Positions 18,742-27,290 of a stretch of DNA of 64,000 nt are shown here, piece after piece. The translations under genes and the position numbers were made by a program. The stretch is from the NCBI RefSeq assembly GCF_013114825.1, contig NZ_JAAVLX010000005.1, forward strand, positions 1 to 64,000, read 5' to 3'. Under the pieces are notes generated by a model. It saw nothing but the letters and a program-made list of their open reading frames with translations. It was not told where the DNA came from and did not search any database. The stretch comes from Bradyrhizobium australiense (GTDB lineage: Bacteria; Pseudomonadota; Alphaproteobacteria; Rhizobiales; Xanthobacteraceae). Numbering within the stretch: the first letter of the stretch is position 1; every line of letters starts with the position of its first letter.

Positions 18742-19635
18742 ATGACAGATGCCCCCACCGCCGAGCCCGCCGAATACGTCCCGCCAAAGGTCTGGACCTG
18801 GGATAAGGAAAGCGGCGGCCGGTTCGCCGCCATCAATCGCCCGATCGCAGGCGCTACGCATGAGGCGGAGCTACCGGTCGGCCGACATCCGTTCCAGCTT
18901 TATTCGCTAGCGACGCCGAACGGCGTCAAGGTCACGGTCATGTTCGAGGAGCTTTTGGCCGCCGGTCACAGCGGCGCGGAATATGACGCCTGGCTGATCA
19001 AGATTGACGGCAACCAGTTCGGCAGCGGCTTTGTCGCCATCAATCCGAACTCCAAGATTCCGGCACTGATGGACCGCAGCGGGCCGGAGCCGATCCGGGT
19101 GTTCGAGTCCGGTGCGATCCTGATGCACCTCGCCGAAAAATTCGGCGCTTTTTTGCCGGCGAGCGGCCCGGCGCGGGCCGAATGCCTGTCATGGCTGTTC
19201 TGGCAGATGGGCAGCGCGCCGTTTCTTGGCGGCGGCTTTGGCCATTTTTATGCCTACGCGCCGACCAAGATCGAATACGCCATCGACCGCTATGCCATGG
19301 AGGTAAAGCGCCAGCTCGACGTGCTCGATCGGCGTTTAGCCGACAACGAATATCTCGCCGGCCACGAATACACCATCGCCGACATGGCCACCTGGCCATG
19401 GTACGGCGCGCTGGCCAAGGGCCTGGTCTACGGCGCCGGCGAATTCCTCTCGGTGCACGAATACAAGAACGTGCAGCGGTGGACCGATGCGATCGCCAAA
19501 CGCCCGGCCGTGAAGCGCGGGCGTATGGTCAACCGCATCTCGGGCGATCCGGCGAGCCAGTTGCACGAGCGGCACGATGCGAGCGATTTTGATACCAAGA
19601 CACAGGACAAGATCGGCGAGCTCGGGAAGGGGTGA
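18742..19635 (+). CDS. yghU: YghU-type glutathione S-transferase / disulfide-bond oxidoreductase
   Basis: 297 aa, close along its whole length to E. coli YghU as I recall it. Shared segments include KVWTWDK near the N-terminus, LPVGRHPFQLYSLATPNG, FVAINPNSKIPAL, FESGAILMHLAEKFG, APFLGGGFGHFY, YTIADMATWPWYG and LHERHDASDF near the C-terminus. The family binds glutathione in a thioredoxin fold through the TPN motif, without a catalytic Tyr/Ser/Cys of the usual type, and has disulfide-bond reductase and organic hydroperoxide activity. The ATG follows CTGGAGAGAG. It is probably cytoplasmic. Confidence 0.92.
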   Translation: MTDAPTAEPAEYVPPKVWTWDKESGGRFAAINRPIAGATHEAELPVGRHPFQLYSLATPNGVKVTVMFEELLAAGHSGAEYDAWLIKIDGNQFGSGFVAINPNSKIPALMDRSGPEPIRVFESGAILMHLAEKFGAFLPASGPARAECLSWLFWQMGSAPFLGGGFGHFYAYAPTKIEYAIDRYAMEVKRQLDVLDRRLADNEYLAGHEYTIADMATWPWYGALAKGLVYGAGEFLSVHEYKNVQRWTDAIAKRPAVKRGRMVNRISGDPASQLHERHDASDFDTKTQDKIGELGKG

Positions 19636-19686
19636 AGCTTGTTGAGGAGGCCTCTCCACGATCGAATGCGCGGAGGTGGCTCCACC

Positions 19687-19858
19687 CCAACCCTCTCCCG
19701 CAAGCGGGAGAGGGTTGCACCAGCGCCTGTTGAACGACCGATATCAGCATTGGCTATCATGGTTGGTCACATCTATCTTGTCGATTAAGGTACTTGCCAC
19801 GCAGCGCGCTCGGCTCCCTCTCCGCTTGCGGGGGAGGGCCGGGGTGGGAGCGCCCCGC
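19687..19858. repeat. Intergenic repeats, family G (two hairpins)
   Basis: CCCTCTCCCGCAAGCGGGAGAGGG (split over 19690-19713) is a perfect hairpin. A second, looser one is CCCTCTCCGCTTGCGGGGGAGGG at about 19818-19840. Family G recurs at 21401-21541. Confidence 0.7.
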
Positions 19859-19927
19859 GGGGACTCTAGTAAGCCCGACAAATCCTGCCGCGCGTACGGA
19901 GAGTAAAAAGAAGCAACGGGGAGAGCC

Positions 19928-20683
19928 ATGAGCTTCTTCGAAAAAGGCCCAGTTCGCATCCACTACGAAGAAGCCGGCTCCGGCTTCCCGCTGCTCCTGA
20001 TCGCAGGGGGCGGATTGAACTCCAACATCTCTGGCATTACCGGCGCCTATCCTCCCTTCAACGCCATCAAGGAATTCGGCAACGAACATCGCTGCATCGC
20101 CTACGACCTGCGCAACGCGCCGCCCGGCCAATCCTCCGGCCCGCTAGAAATCGACCGTCCCTGGGATTCCCATACCGACGACCAGCTCGCGCTGATGGAT
20201 CACCTCGGTTTTGAAAAATTCATGGTGCTGGGTTTTTGCATCGGCGGCCCCTTGATCTGGAATCTAATCAAGCGCGCGCCGGATCGCGTCGTCGCCGCCG
20301 TATTGGCGATGCCGTCAGGCTCACGTCCCGAAATGCGCGACCTGTTTTACAATAACAACATGGCCGGCTGGGCGCCGGAACTGACAAAACGCCGGCCCGA
20401 TATCACGATGGAGCAGGCGGAAAAATTCCTGACCCGGATGTATCGCACTGATCCCGATTTCGTCTTCACCGTGACGCGCGATTTTGTCCGCCAATGTCAG
20501 ACACCGGTGCTGATCCTGCCCGACGATATCCCGGCACATCCTTACGCTGTCGCCATGGAGAGCGCGCTGCTGGCGCCGAACGCTGAGGTCAGCCTGTTCC
20601 CGTGGAAGGAGCCGAAGGAGCGGGTACCGCTCGCGGTGCGGCAGATCCGGTCTTTCCTGCGCGCGCATCGACCGGCGTCATAG
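19928..20683 (+). CDS. Alpha/beta hydrolase with cysteine at the nucleophile position
   Basis: 251 aa alpha/beta-hydrolase fold. The oxyanion-side segment LLLIAGGGLNSN, strand CIAYDLRNAPPGQSSG and nucleophile elbow VLGFCIGGPL are visible. The elbow reads G-F-C-I-G, so Cys104 replaces the usual Ser. The acid is probably in LPDDIPAHP. A histidine occurs in that same segment, while the usual C-terminal His position (PWKEPKERVPLA) has none. Cys nucleophiles are known in dienelactone-hydrolase-type enzymes; the substrate here is unknown. It sits downstream of the BVMO and GST genes on the same strand. The ATG follows GGGGAGAG. Confidence 0.85.
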   Translation: MSFFEKGPVRIHYEEAGSGFPLLLIAGGGLNSNISGITGAYPPFNAIKEFGNEHRCIAYDLRNAPPGQSSGPLEIDRPWDSHTDDQLALMDHLGFEKFMVLGFCIGGPLIWNLIKRAPDRVVAAVLAMPSGSRPEMRDLFYNNNMAGWAPELTKRRPDITMEQAEKFLTRMYRTDPDFVFTVTRDFVRQCQTPVLILPDDIPAHPYAVAMESALLAPNAEVSLFPWKEPKERVPLAVRQIRSFLRAHRPAS

Positions 20684-20690
20684 TCCGTAG

Positions 20691-20765
20691 GATGGGTAGA
20701 GCGAAAGCGATACCCATCAATACCGCCTGTGACGTCGATGGGTATCGCTTCGCTCCACCCGTCCT
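20691..20765. repeat. Intergenic repeat, family E (copy 2)
   Basis: GTAGGATGGGTAGAGCGAAAGCGATACCCATC is mirrored by GATGGGTATCGCTTCGCTCCACCCGTCCTAC. The hairpin lies between the convergent hydrolase and flavin-reductase-like genes and may act as a transcription stop. Confidence 0.75.
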
Positions 20766-21375
20766 ACTTCGCCCCCTCGGCCGGCGGAAACACCACGCGA
20801 TCGTCCGTCCGGCAATAACGGTCCGCGAACATGCGGCCGATCGGGTGATAGCGCTCCATGTGCACGCGCATCGCCGCGTGATCCCACAATTCGTCGCGGA
20901 TGTGGAAGTGGATGCCTTCGCCCATCACCAACAGCCGGTCGCCATTGACGTCGATCTCCTTCCAGGTTTTGCATTCCATCGCGAACGGCGCATCCGCCAG
21001 CCGCGGTACCGCGATTTTCGTCGACGGCGCCAGCTTGAGATCGAGATAGTCCGGCTCGCCGATATCAGGCGGAAAATCGCCGCTGCTTTCATGCATTGCT
21101 TTTGCCAACGGCTCGTCGGTCATGTTGACCACGAATTCGGCCGTGCGCCGGATGTTGATTACGGTATCCTTGACGCGGCCGTCGGGCCGCAGATTGGCGG
21201 CAAACATGCAGAGCGGCGGATCCTCGCAGAACACGTTGAAGAAACTGAAAGGCGCCGCATTCACCACGCCGGTCGGCCCGATCGTCGTCACCCACGCGAT
21301 CGGCCGCGGCAGCACGAAGGACGTGAGCACCTTGTAGCGCTCGCGGGGCTTCAGCTCGCTGGGGGCGTATTGCAT
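20764..21375 (-). CDS. Flavin reductase-like domain protein
   Basis: 203 aa split-barrel FMN-binding protein. The family signature runs through VLPRPIAWVTTIGPTGVVNA, APFSFFNVFCEDPPLCMFA, KDTVINIRRTAEFVVNM and the late RYHPIGRMFADRYCR. Proteins of this group bind FMN and may reduce flavin for a partner monooxygenase or act alone; no partner oxygenase component sits beside it. The start Met is at 21373-21375, preceded by CCGGAGC. The minus-strand acyl-CoA dehydrogenase gene lies upstream beyond a repeat. Confidence 0.8.
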   Translation of the reverse strand: MQYAPSELKPRERYKVLTSFVLPRPIAWVTTIGPTGVVNAAPFSFFNVFCEDPPLCMFAANLRPDGRVKDTVINIRRTAEFVVNMTDEPLAKAMHESSGDFPPDIGEPDYLDLKLAPSTKIAVPRLADAPFAMECKTWKEIDVNGDRLLVMGEGIHFHIRDELWDHAAMRVHMERYHPIGRMFADRYCRTDDRVVFPPAEGAK

Positions 21376-21400
21376 GCTGTGTCTGCTCCGGGGGGGTCCT

Positions 21401-21541
21401 TGCCTCGCCCCGCTTGCGGGGAGAGGTTGGCGCGCGCAGCGCGGCGGGTGAGGGGGGACTCTCCACGAGCTCGCTGCCTGTTGCGTTTGCGGAAGCAGCC
21501 CCTCACCCCAACCCGCCCCGTAAAGAACGGGGAGAGGGAGA
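21401..21541. repeat. Intergenic repeat, family G (copy 2)
   Basis: CTCGCCCCGCTTGCGGGGAGAGG and, in the opposite sense, CCCTCACCCCAACCCGCCCC with AGAACGGGGAGAGGG form the arms, with GCGCGCAGCGCGGCGGGTGAGG between. Confidence 0.7.
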
Positions 21542-21546
21542 AGCTA

Positions 21547-22821
21547 TTACGGCATGCTCAGTTCATGCCTTCCCACCACCATCCAGTGCACCTCGTCCGG
21601 GCCGTCGGCGAAGCGGAGGTGGCGGACGTCCTGGTACATCTCGCCGAGCGGGCTCCACTGCGAGATGCCGGTAGCGCCGTGCATCTGGATCGCCTGATCG
21701 ATGATCTTGCAGGTGCGCTCCGGCACCATGGCCTTAACCATGCTGACCCAGATCCGGGCCTCCTTGTTGCCGAGCACGTCCATCGCTTTCGCCGCCTTCA
21801 GCACCATCAGCCGCATCGCCTCGATTTCGCAGCGCGCTTGGGCAATGATCTGCAGATTGCCGCCGAGATGGGCGATCTTCTTGCCGAAGGCCTCGCGGGT
21901 CAGCCCGCGCGACACCATCAGGTCGAGCGCCTTTTCCGCCTTGCCGATGGTGCGCATGCAGTGATGGATGCGCCCCGGCCCCAAGCGGACTTGCGAGATT
22001 TCAAAGCCGCGGCCTTCGCCGAGCAAAATGTTCTCCTTCGGCACCCGGCAATTGTTGAAGCGCAGATGCATGTGGCCGCGCGGCGCGTGGTCGTGGCCGA
22101 ACACGTGCATCGGGCCTAAAATTTCCACACCGGGCGTGTCGATCGGCACCAAAATCTGCGACTGCTGCTTGCTCGGCGGCGCATCAGGATTGGTCTTCAC
22201 CATTACGATCATGATCTTGCAGCGCGGATCGCCGGCGCCGGAGATGTAATACTTCTCGCCGTTGATCACCCATTCGTCGCCGACGAGTTTTGCCGTCGTC
22301 GAAATGTTCTTGGCGTCGGAGGAGGCAACGTTGGGCTCGGTCATCGCGTAGGCAGAGCGGATTTCGCCAGCCAGCAGCGGCTTCAGCCACTTCTCCTTCT
22401 GCTCCTTGGTGCCGACGCGTTCCAGCACCTCCATGTTGCCGGTATCGGGCGCCGAACAATTCATGGTCTCCGACGCCAGCGGATTCTTCGCCAGTTCAAC
22501 CGCGATATAGGCATAGTCCAAATTCTTCAGGCCTTCGCCGGTCTCGGCATCAGGCAAAAAGAAATTCCACAGGCCTTCTTCCTTGGCCTTGTCCTTGGCC
22601 TTCTGCAGCACCGCTAGCTGCTCCGGAGTAAAACTCCAGCGGTCCTTCTTGGACTCGCCGAGCCGCATGAACTCGACCGACATCGGATCGACGGTCTCGC
22701 GGATGAATTTCTTGACGTGCTCGTAGAGCGGACGGACTTCGTCCGACATTCTGAGATCGTTGAGTTCTTCACCCGGATTGAGGTTGTAAGTCGTGGTTCG
22801 CGGGATGTAGGCGTGTTTCAT
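21547..22821 (-). CDS. Acyl-CoA dehydrogenase family protein
   Basis: 424 aa acyl-CoA dehydrogenase of the ACAD10/11-like group. It has YAMTEPNVASSDAKNI (FAD/substrate loop), WVINGEKYYISGAGDPRCK, the helical-domain segment RLGPGRIHHCMRTIGKAEKAL and the C-terminal QMHGATGISQWSPL with the final helix after RHLRFADGPDEVH. It would oxidise an acyl-CoA at C2-C3 and pass electrons to ETF. The Met at 22821 is preceded by GGGAGGAAC, which rules out the longer upstream frame. A predicted promoter at 22886-22915 is shared in sequence with the neighbouring VOC gene. Substrate unknown. Confidence 0.9.
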   Translation of the reverse strand: MKHAYIPRTTTYNLNPGEELNDLRMSDEVRPLYEHVKKFIRETVDPMSVEFMRLGESKKDRWSFTPEQLAVLQKAKDKAKEEGLWNFFLPDAETGEGLKNLDYAYIAVELAKNPLASETMNCSAPDTGNMEVLERVGTKEQKEKWLKPLLAGEIRSAYAMTEPNVASSDAKNISTTAKLVGDEWVINGEKYYISGAGDPRCKIMIVMVKTNPDAPPSKQQSQILVPIDTPGVEILGPMHVFGHDHAPRGHMHLRFNNCRVPKENILLGEGRGFEISQVRLGPGRIHHCMRTIGKAEKALDLMVSRGLTREAFGKKIAHLGGNLQIIAQARCEIEAMRLMVLKAAKAMDVLGNKEARIWVSMVKAMVPERTCKIIDQAIQMHGATGISQWSPLGEMYQDVRHLRFADGPDEVHWMVVGRHELSMP

Positions 22822-22885
22822 GGATTGTTCCTCCCATTGCGCAGAACCTTCGTCCTGCGGGCGCGCGCTCGGCTCATTGGCCGGC

Positions 22886-22915
22886 AATGTAGACGGCGGG
22901 AAGGGACTTGTACAA
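22886..22915 (-). promoter_or_regulatory. Predicted promoter of the acyl-CoA dehydrogenase gene
   Basis: On the minus strand: TTGTAC (22910-22915), 18-nt spacer, TACATT (22886-22891). The -35 is embedded in the perfect palindrome CTTGTACAAG (22907-22916). The same layout, with GCCGTC immediately before TACATTGCC, recurs at 23556-23585. Confidence 0.5.
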
Positions 22916-22962
22916 GCGCGGGCGGGAGGGACGTGATTTTCCGCCTCATGGTAAGTGGTAAC

Positions 22963-23060
22963 CCTCATGGTGAGAGCGCGTCTTTCGCGCGTCTCGAACC
23001 ATGAGGCCCCGCCGGTGCCATTCATCCTGCGAGACGCCGCTTCGCGGGTCCTCAGGATCA
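22963..23060. repeat. Intergenic palindromic repeat, family A (copy 3)
   Basis: CCTCATGGTGAGAGCGCGTC...GCGTCTCGAACCATGAGGC is joined to TTCATCCTGCGAGACGCCGC...CCTCAGGATCAGG. It separates the acyl-CoA dehydrogenase upstream region from the VOC gene's 3' end. Confidence 0.75.
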
Positions 23061-23080
23061 GGTCTGGCACATTCGTGATG

Positions 23081-23461
23081 CTACGATGGCATCCGATGCA
23101 TCGCGCAGATCTTGTTGCCATCTAGATCGCGCAAGTAGGCGAGGTAGAGCTTGCCTGCGCTGCCCTCGCGGATACCCGGCGGATTCTCGCAACTGGTGGC
23201 GCCATTGGCGATGCCGGCCGCATGCCACGCATCGGCCTGCTCGGGAGAGTCGGCCGCAAAGCCGATGGTGCCGCCATTGGCGGGCGTTGCGGGCTGGCCG
23301 TTGATCGGCTTGGTCACCGAGAATATCCCAGTCTTGGTGATGTAAAAAATGCGGTGGCCGTCGACCCGCGCCGGCCGCACACCGAGCGTGCCGAGCAATG
23401 CGTCATAGAACGCCTTGGCCTTGTCGAGGTCGTTGGTGCCGATCATCACGTGCGAAAACAT
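23081..23461 (-). CDS. VOC (glyoxalase/bleomycin-resistance) family protein
   Basis: 126 aa single-domain vicinal-oxygen-chelate protein. It begins MFSHVMIGTNDLDKAKAFYD, with a metal-site His at position 4, and ends AYLRDLDGNKICAMHR. Small VOC proteins may be isomerases, dioxygenases or resistance proteins; the sequence does not decide. The Met at 23461 has GGGAGGA upstream. Its predicted promoter matches that of the downstream acyl-CoA dehydrogenase gene, which suggests common control. Confidence 0.8.
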   Translation of the reverse strand: MFSHVMIGTNDLDKAKAFYDALLGTLGVRPARVDGHRIFYITKTGIFSVTKPINGQPATPANGGTIGFAADSPEQADAWHAAGIANGATSCENPPGIREGSAGKLYLAYLRDLDGNKICAMHRMPS

Positions 23462-23555
23462 TTCTTCAATTCCTCCCAAACTGGTCTTCGAAACGAACCG
23501 CGTGCTTGCCCGCGTTGTGCCGCGGAACAGCCCCACGCGCCGCTCGTTGCCGGGC

Positions 23556-23585
23556 AATGTAGACGGCGGCTCATATGGTGCACAA
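23556..23585 (-). promoter_or_regulatory. Predicted promoter of the VOC gene
   Basis: On the minus strand: TTGTGC (23580-23585), 18-nt spacer, TACATT (23556-23561). GCCGTCTACATTGCC around the -10 is identical to the promoter at 22886-22915. Confidence 0.5.
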
Positions 23586-23619
23586 GCAGGCGAGGGGCGA
23601 GTTATTCCCGATGCAACAA

Positions 23620-25374
23620 CTACGGGGGTAGTCCGGCGTTTTTCAAACCTTCGTAGAACCGATTGCGCTCCCGCCAGAACGCCGGATCGCGCGAGCGCTC
23701 GGAGGCTTTCAGGCTGCTGATGGTATGACCGGGACTTCGCTTTTGATACTCGATCAGATGCGTCCTGGCCCGCTCGGTGCGACCATATAGACCGTCGATC
23801 GCGGCGAGCCATTGCCAGGCAAAGCCGTTTTGTGGACTGCTGATGGTTGCTTGCCGCATATGCTCGTAGGCGGCATCGTCATGGTGCAGATGGAATTCGG
23901 CCATGCCGAGCGTGAAATAACCAAGGCTCACCTGCTCGGCATTCAGCGGGTCGAGGCGGAGCGATAGCATGACCGGCGCAGCGACTTCCTCGGGATGTCC
24001 CTGTTGCAGCTTCAGCATGCCCAGCCGCTGCAGCGCCCGCGGCTGGTTCGGGTATAACGAGAGCGCGCGCTGGATGGCTTGTTCGGCCTCGTCGATCCGG
24101 CCCTGCGCCGACAATACGAGGCTCCGCACGTAGATGGCGCGGGGGTCGTTGGGTTGCAGCGCCAAGGAACGTTCGATCGCTTGCGACGCTAGTGCGGTCT
24201 GGTTGTGGGGATTCTTGCTCCAGCGCGTCAGCACTTCGGTGATGTGGCTCAGCGCCAGTCCCGCCAGAGCGGGCGCGGAATCGGGATCGATCTCCAGCGC
24301 TTGCTCGAACAGGGCGCGGGCACGCGGCTCTTCGTGCGTATGTATCCGCTTCAACAGACGCCAGCCCTGCAGCGTCGGATCGATGGCCGCAAAGGTGCGG
24401 CCGGCGTAGGGCTTTTCGAGGGAGATCCCGGATTCGTCGACGCGCACTTTCAAGGCGTTGGCGATGCGCGCCGTGATGTCGCGCCGCCAATTCCAACCGG
24501 CCTGCTCGGCGTAATCGAACCGCTCCGACCACAACAGCGCGCCGCTGGCGGTCGCCTGCAGTTTCACCGTGATCGAGACGGATTCGCCTTGCCGCTCCAG
24601 GCTGCCGCTCACGGCGTAGGCGGCGTCCAGCCGGCGGCCAACGCTCGCCGCATCGCCGTCGGCGCTGGCCGACGCGTTTCCCACCGGATGCGCGATCACG
24701 ACCGTATCGGGCAGGCGCGATACTTCAATTGTCAGATCGTCGGTGACCGCTTCGGCGAGATCGACGGCATTCGGGCCGCCGACGCCGACCAGCGGCAAAA
24801 TCGTGATCATGTTCTTGCTGACGAGCGCGCCGCTTTCTCCCCGGTGCGCAAATCCAAACCACAGCGCAATGGCGAGCGCGATCGCGCAAATCGCTGCTAC
24901 CGATGCGATGAGCCATGATCGCTTGCGCGCGGCGGACTGCGCCGGCACCGCGTGCGGCGCGGCCGCGTTGGCGTTCAGTTCGGCCGGGTCATCGGCATTG
25001 GGTGCATCGACCGGCATCGCATCGAGCAGATAACCTCGGCGCGGAACGGTCTTGATCAGGCCCGGGCCGTCGTCTCCGAATGCGGCGCGCAGCTCGCTAA
25101 TGCATTGCACCAAGGAGTCGTCGGTTACGGTCACATCCGGCCACACCGCTTCGATCAGTTGATCCTTGGTCAGCAACCGGCCGGGTTGGCTGGCCAGGTA
25201 GGCCAGCAGCGCAAATGTCTTGGGGCGAAGGGAAGCCGCCGCGCCACGAACGCGCAGCTCGCCGCGACCGAGGTCGACCTCAAAACCCGCGAAGTGCAGC
25301 ACACCGCGCGGAATCCTGGCCGCCGTGTCGCCGTTCGCCGCAGGCGTCGATTTCGCGTCAATTTCGGCGTTCAT
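23620..25374 (-). CDS. CadC/ToxR-like membrane transcriptional regulator with TPR domain
   Basis: 584 aa. A winged-helix (OmpR/PhoB-type) DNA-binding domain lies at about residues 25-118: FEVDLGRGELRVRG, LRPKTFALLAYLASQPGRLL, LVQCISELRAAFGD, IKTVPRRGYLL. One transmembrane helix at 153-176 follows basic residues AARKRS. The rest is a periplasmic region of about 400 residues with a TolB-like adenylate-cyclase-associated stretch (ITILPL..., SGSLERQGESVSITVKL) and TPR repeats (about 370-560: ARALFEQALEIDPDSAPA, AIERSLALQPNDP, AIQRALSLYPNQP). There is no receiver domain, so sensing is probably by the periplasmic part. The gene is divergent from a Tat-exported amidase, its most likely target. The Met at 25374 was chosen; the RBS is weak. 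Confidence 0.85.
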   Translation of the reverse strand: MNAEIDAKSTPAANGDTAARIPRGVLHFAGFEVDLGRGELRVRGAAASLRPKTFALLAYLASQPGRLLTKDQLIEAVWPDVTVTDDSLVQCISELRAAFGDDGPGLIKTVPRRGYLLDAMPVDAPNADDPAELNANAAAPHAVPAQSAARKRSWLIASVAAICAIALAIALWFGFAHRGESGALVSKNMITILPLVGVGGPNAVDLAEAVTDDLTIEVSRLPDTVVIAHPVGNASASADGDAASVGRRLDAAYAVSGSLERQGESVSITVKLQATASGALLWSERFDYAEQAGWNWRRDITARIANALKVRVDESGISLEKPYAGRTFAAIDPTLQGWRLLKRIHTHEEPRARALFEQALEIDPDSAPALAGLALSHITEVLTRWSKNPHNQTALASQAIERSLALQPNDPRAIYVRSLVLSAQGRIDEAEQAIQRALSLYPNQPRALQRLGMLKLQQGHPEEVAAPVMLSLRLDPLNAEQVSLGYFTLGMAEFHLHHDDAAYEHMRQATISSPQNGFAWQWLAAIDGLYGRTERARTHLIEYQKRSPGHTISSLKASERSRDPAFWRERNRFYEGLKNAGLPP

Positions 25375-25530
25375 TCGGCACTCTTTCGGGTGTCGCGGCG
25401 TCAATGCGACCAAGCTCTCCCCACCGAAACAGAACGGCGGCAATGCCGACGCCATGCTCGGCCCCGATCCTAGGCCAGATCGGCGGCAACGGGAATGGCG
25501 TTCAGGCCGTCAGGCGAGAGGAGAGCCGTC
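25375..25530. promoter_or_regulatory. Divergent intergenic region, regulator/amidase
   Basis: 156 bp between divergent starts. GAGGAG lies 8 bp before the amidase ATG. No operator-like palindrome was obvious. Confidence 0.4.
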
Positions 25531-27111
25531 ATGACCATGAACCGACGTTATTTTCTTGGCGCAGCCACCAGCACCCTGGCGACTATGGCGGGCACGTCGC
25601 CCAACCGCGCTTTCGCCGAAAAGGCGGCCGTGGCCGCCTCGGCGCAAAGCCTGGATTATCGCAGCGTAAGCGAGCTGCGAGGGCTGCTCGATGCGCGCAA
25701 GGTTTCGGCGGTCGAGCTGTTCGAGCATGCCGTCGGCCGCATCGAGGCGCTGGACTTGCACATCAATGCCGTGGTCGTGCGCGACTTCGAACGCGCCCGC
25801 GCGGCGGCGACAGCGGCGGATGCCGCGCTGGCGCGCGGCGAGCGCCGGCCGCTGCTCGGCATTCCCATGACCGTGAAGGAATCCTTCAATGTCGGCGGCT
25901 TGCCGACCACCTGGGGGCTGACGGCGGGCCGCGACTGGCGGGCTCCGGAAGATGCCGTGCCTGTCGCACGCCTCAAGGCGGCGGGAGCCGTGATCCTGGG
26001 CAAGACCAACCTGGCGATTGCCCTCGCCGACTGGCAGAGCTTTAACCCGATCTACGGCACGACCAACAATCCCTGGGATATCAAGCGCACCGTCGGCGGA
26101 TCATCAGGGGGCTCGGCGGCGGCGCTCGCCGCCGGATATGTGCCGCTCGAGCTCGGTTCTGATCTCAGCTCTTCGATCCGTGCGCCGGCGCATCTCTGCG
26201 GCGTGTTTGGCCACAAGCCGACTTCAAATCTCGTGCCGCAACGCGGCCATGCGCCGCCGCGCTCGCCGGCGCTGGCAACCGACCTGACCAGCGGCCTTGG
26301 CGTCGCCGGACCAATGGCGCGAACCGCGGCCGATCTCTCTACGGCCCTGGACGTGATCGCCGGACCTGATGAATTCGAAGCCGGTGCCTACCGTCTGAAC
26401 CTTCCACCGGCGCGTCATAATGCGCTGAAGGACTTTCGCGTCCTGGTGATCGACAGCCATCCTTTGCTGCCGGTGGCCGGTGAAATCAGGACGGCGCTCG
26501 ATCAACTCGCGAACAAACTCATCTCAACAGGCGCGAAAGTTGCGCGGTCGAGTTCGCTGTTGCCTGATCTCGCCGAGTCGGCACGCCTGCATACCCGCAT
26601 CGTGCGCAACTTTGGCGCCTTCGGCCGTCCGCCGGAATTCTTCAAGCAAATGCAGGATGCCGTTGCGGCGCTTAAGCCGGATGACGACAGTCTGAAGGCC
26701 TGGCGAACGCGTGCGCCGTTTCTCAGTCATCATCAATGGATGGCCGCTGAAATCGCGCGCGCCCGGTTGCGCCTGCAATGGGCCAGCCTGTTCCGCGAAT
26801 TCGACGTCGTGCTGTGCCCGCCGTTTTCAGTCGTCGCATTTCCCCACGACCAGAAGCCGGATCAGGAGGAGCGCACGATCGATATCGATGGAGAGAGCCA
26901 CCCTTATCTCTCGTTGATCATCTGGGGGTCGGTTGCGACACCGCCGGGTTTGCCGGCCACCGTGATGCCGATCGGGCGCTCCAAAGCCGGGCTTCCGATC
27001 GGCGTGCAGATCATCGGGCCGTTGTTTGAGGATCGCACGCCGCTGGCGTTTGCGGGGATGCTGGAACGGGAGTTCGGCGGCTTCATGCGGCCGCCGGAAA
27101 TGCAACTTTGA
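25531..27111 (+). CDS. Tat-exported amidase (amidase signature family)
   Basis: 526 aa. The N-terminus MTMNRRYFLGAATSTLATMA followed by NRAFA is a twin-arginine signal with a likely cleavage after AFA, so the enzyme should act in the periplasm. Amidase-signature features are the catalytic Lys in GIPMTVKESF, the cis-Ser motif GGSSGGSAAA, and GSDLSSSIRAPA for the nucleophilic Ser region (usually GSDTGGSIR). It hydrolyses an amide bond; substrate unknown. The ATG at 25531 follows GAGGAG and gives the cleanest signal peptide. The divergent membrane-anchored regulator suggests induction by a periplasmic cue. Confidence 0.88.
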   Translation: MTMNRRYFLGAATSTLATMAGTSPNRAFAEKAAVAASAQSLDYRSVSELRGLLDARKVSAVELFEHAVGRIEALDLHINAVVVRDFERARAAATAADAALARGERRPLLGIPMTVKESFNVGGLPTTWGLTAGRDWRAPEDAVPVARLKAAGAVILGKTNLAIALADWQSFNPIYGTTNNPWDIKRTVGGSSGGSAAALAAGYVPLELGSDLSSSIRAPAHLCGVFGHKPTSNLVPQRGHAPPRSPALATDLTSGLGVAGPMARTAADLSTALDVIAGPDEFEAGAYRLNLPPARHNALKDFRVLVIDSHPLLPVAGEIRTALDQLANKLISTGAKVARSSSLLPDLAESARLHTRIVRNFGAFGRPPEFFKQMQDAVAALKPDDDSLKAWRTRAPFLSHHQWMAAEIARARLRLQWASLFREFDVVLCPPFSVVAFPHDQKPDQEERTIDIDGESHPYLSLIIWGSVATPPGLPATVMPIGRSKAGLPIGVQIIGPLFEDRTPLAFAGMLEREFGGFMRPPEMQL

Positions 27112-27185
27112 TTCATCTTTAACACAATAGCGGCGGGCTAAACTCTTCCCCGGAAAGCTGGGCGCAGAGTGACCCGCAAAGCTGC

Positions 27186-27207
27186 CGGATTACGGATCGT
27201 TAATCCG
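27186..27207. repeat. Inverted repeat upstream of htpX
   Basis: CGGATTA (27186-27192) and TAATCCG (27201-27207) with an 8-nt spacer. It could be an operator or part of a transcript hairpin ahead of the heat-shock-like promoter. Confidence 0.35.
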
Positions 27208-27260
27208 TCTGAAGCGTCGGTTCCTGGAGCCAAACGCGGCGCCTCGACGCACCCTGGCAT

Positions 27261-27290
27261 CTTGAAGCACTGCCGGATGAGTTCCTACCT
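27261..27290 (+). promoter_or_regulatory. Candidate RpoH (heat-shock) promoter of htpX
   Basis: CTTGAA (27261-27266), 17-nt spacer, CCTACCT (27284-27290). This is close to the alphaproteobacterial RpoH pattern (CTTGAA / CYTATNT) that I recall, and htpX is a known heat-shock-type gene. The predicted start of transcription is about 45 nt before the ATG. Confidence 0.5.

Noticed and set aside
20602..22119. A 505-codon + strand frame
   Set aside because: Antisense to the flavin-reductase-like and acyl-CoA dehydrogenase genes, passes through repeats, no motif.
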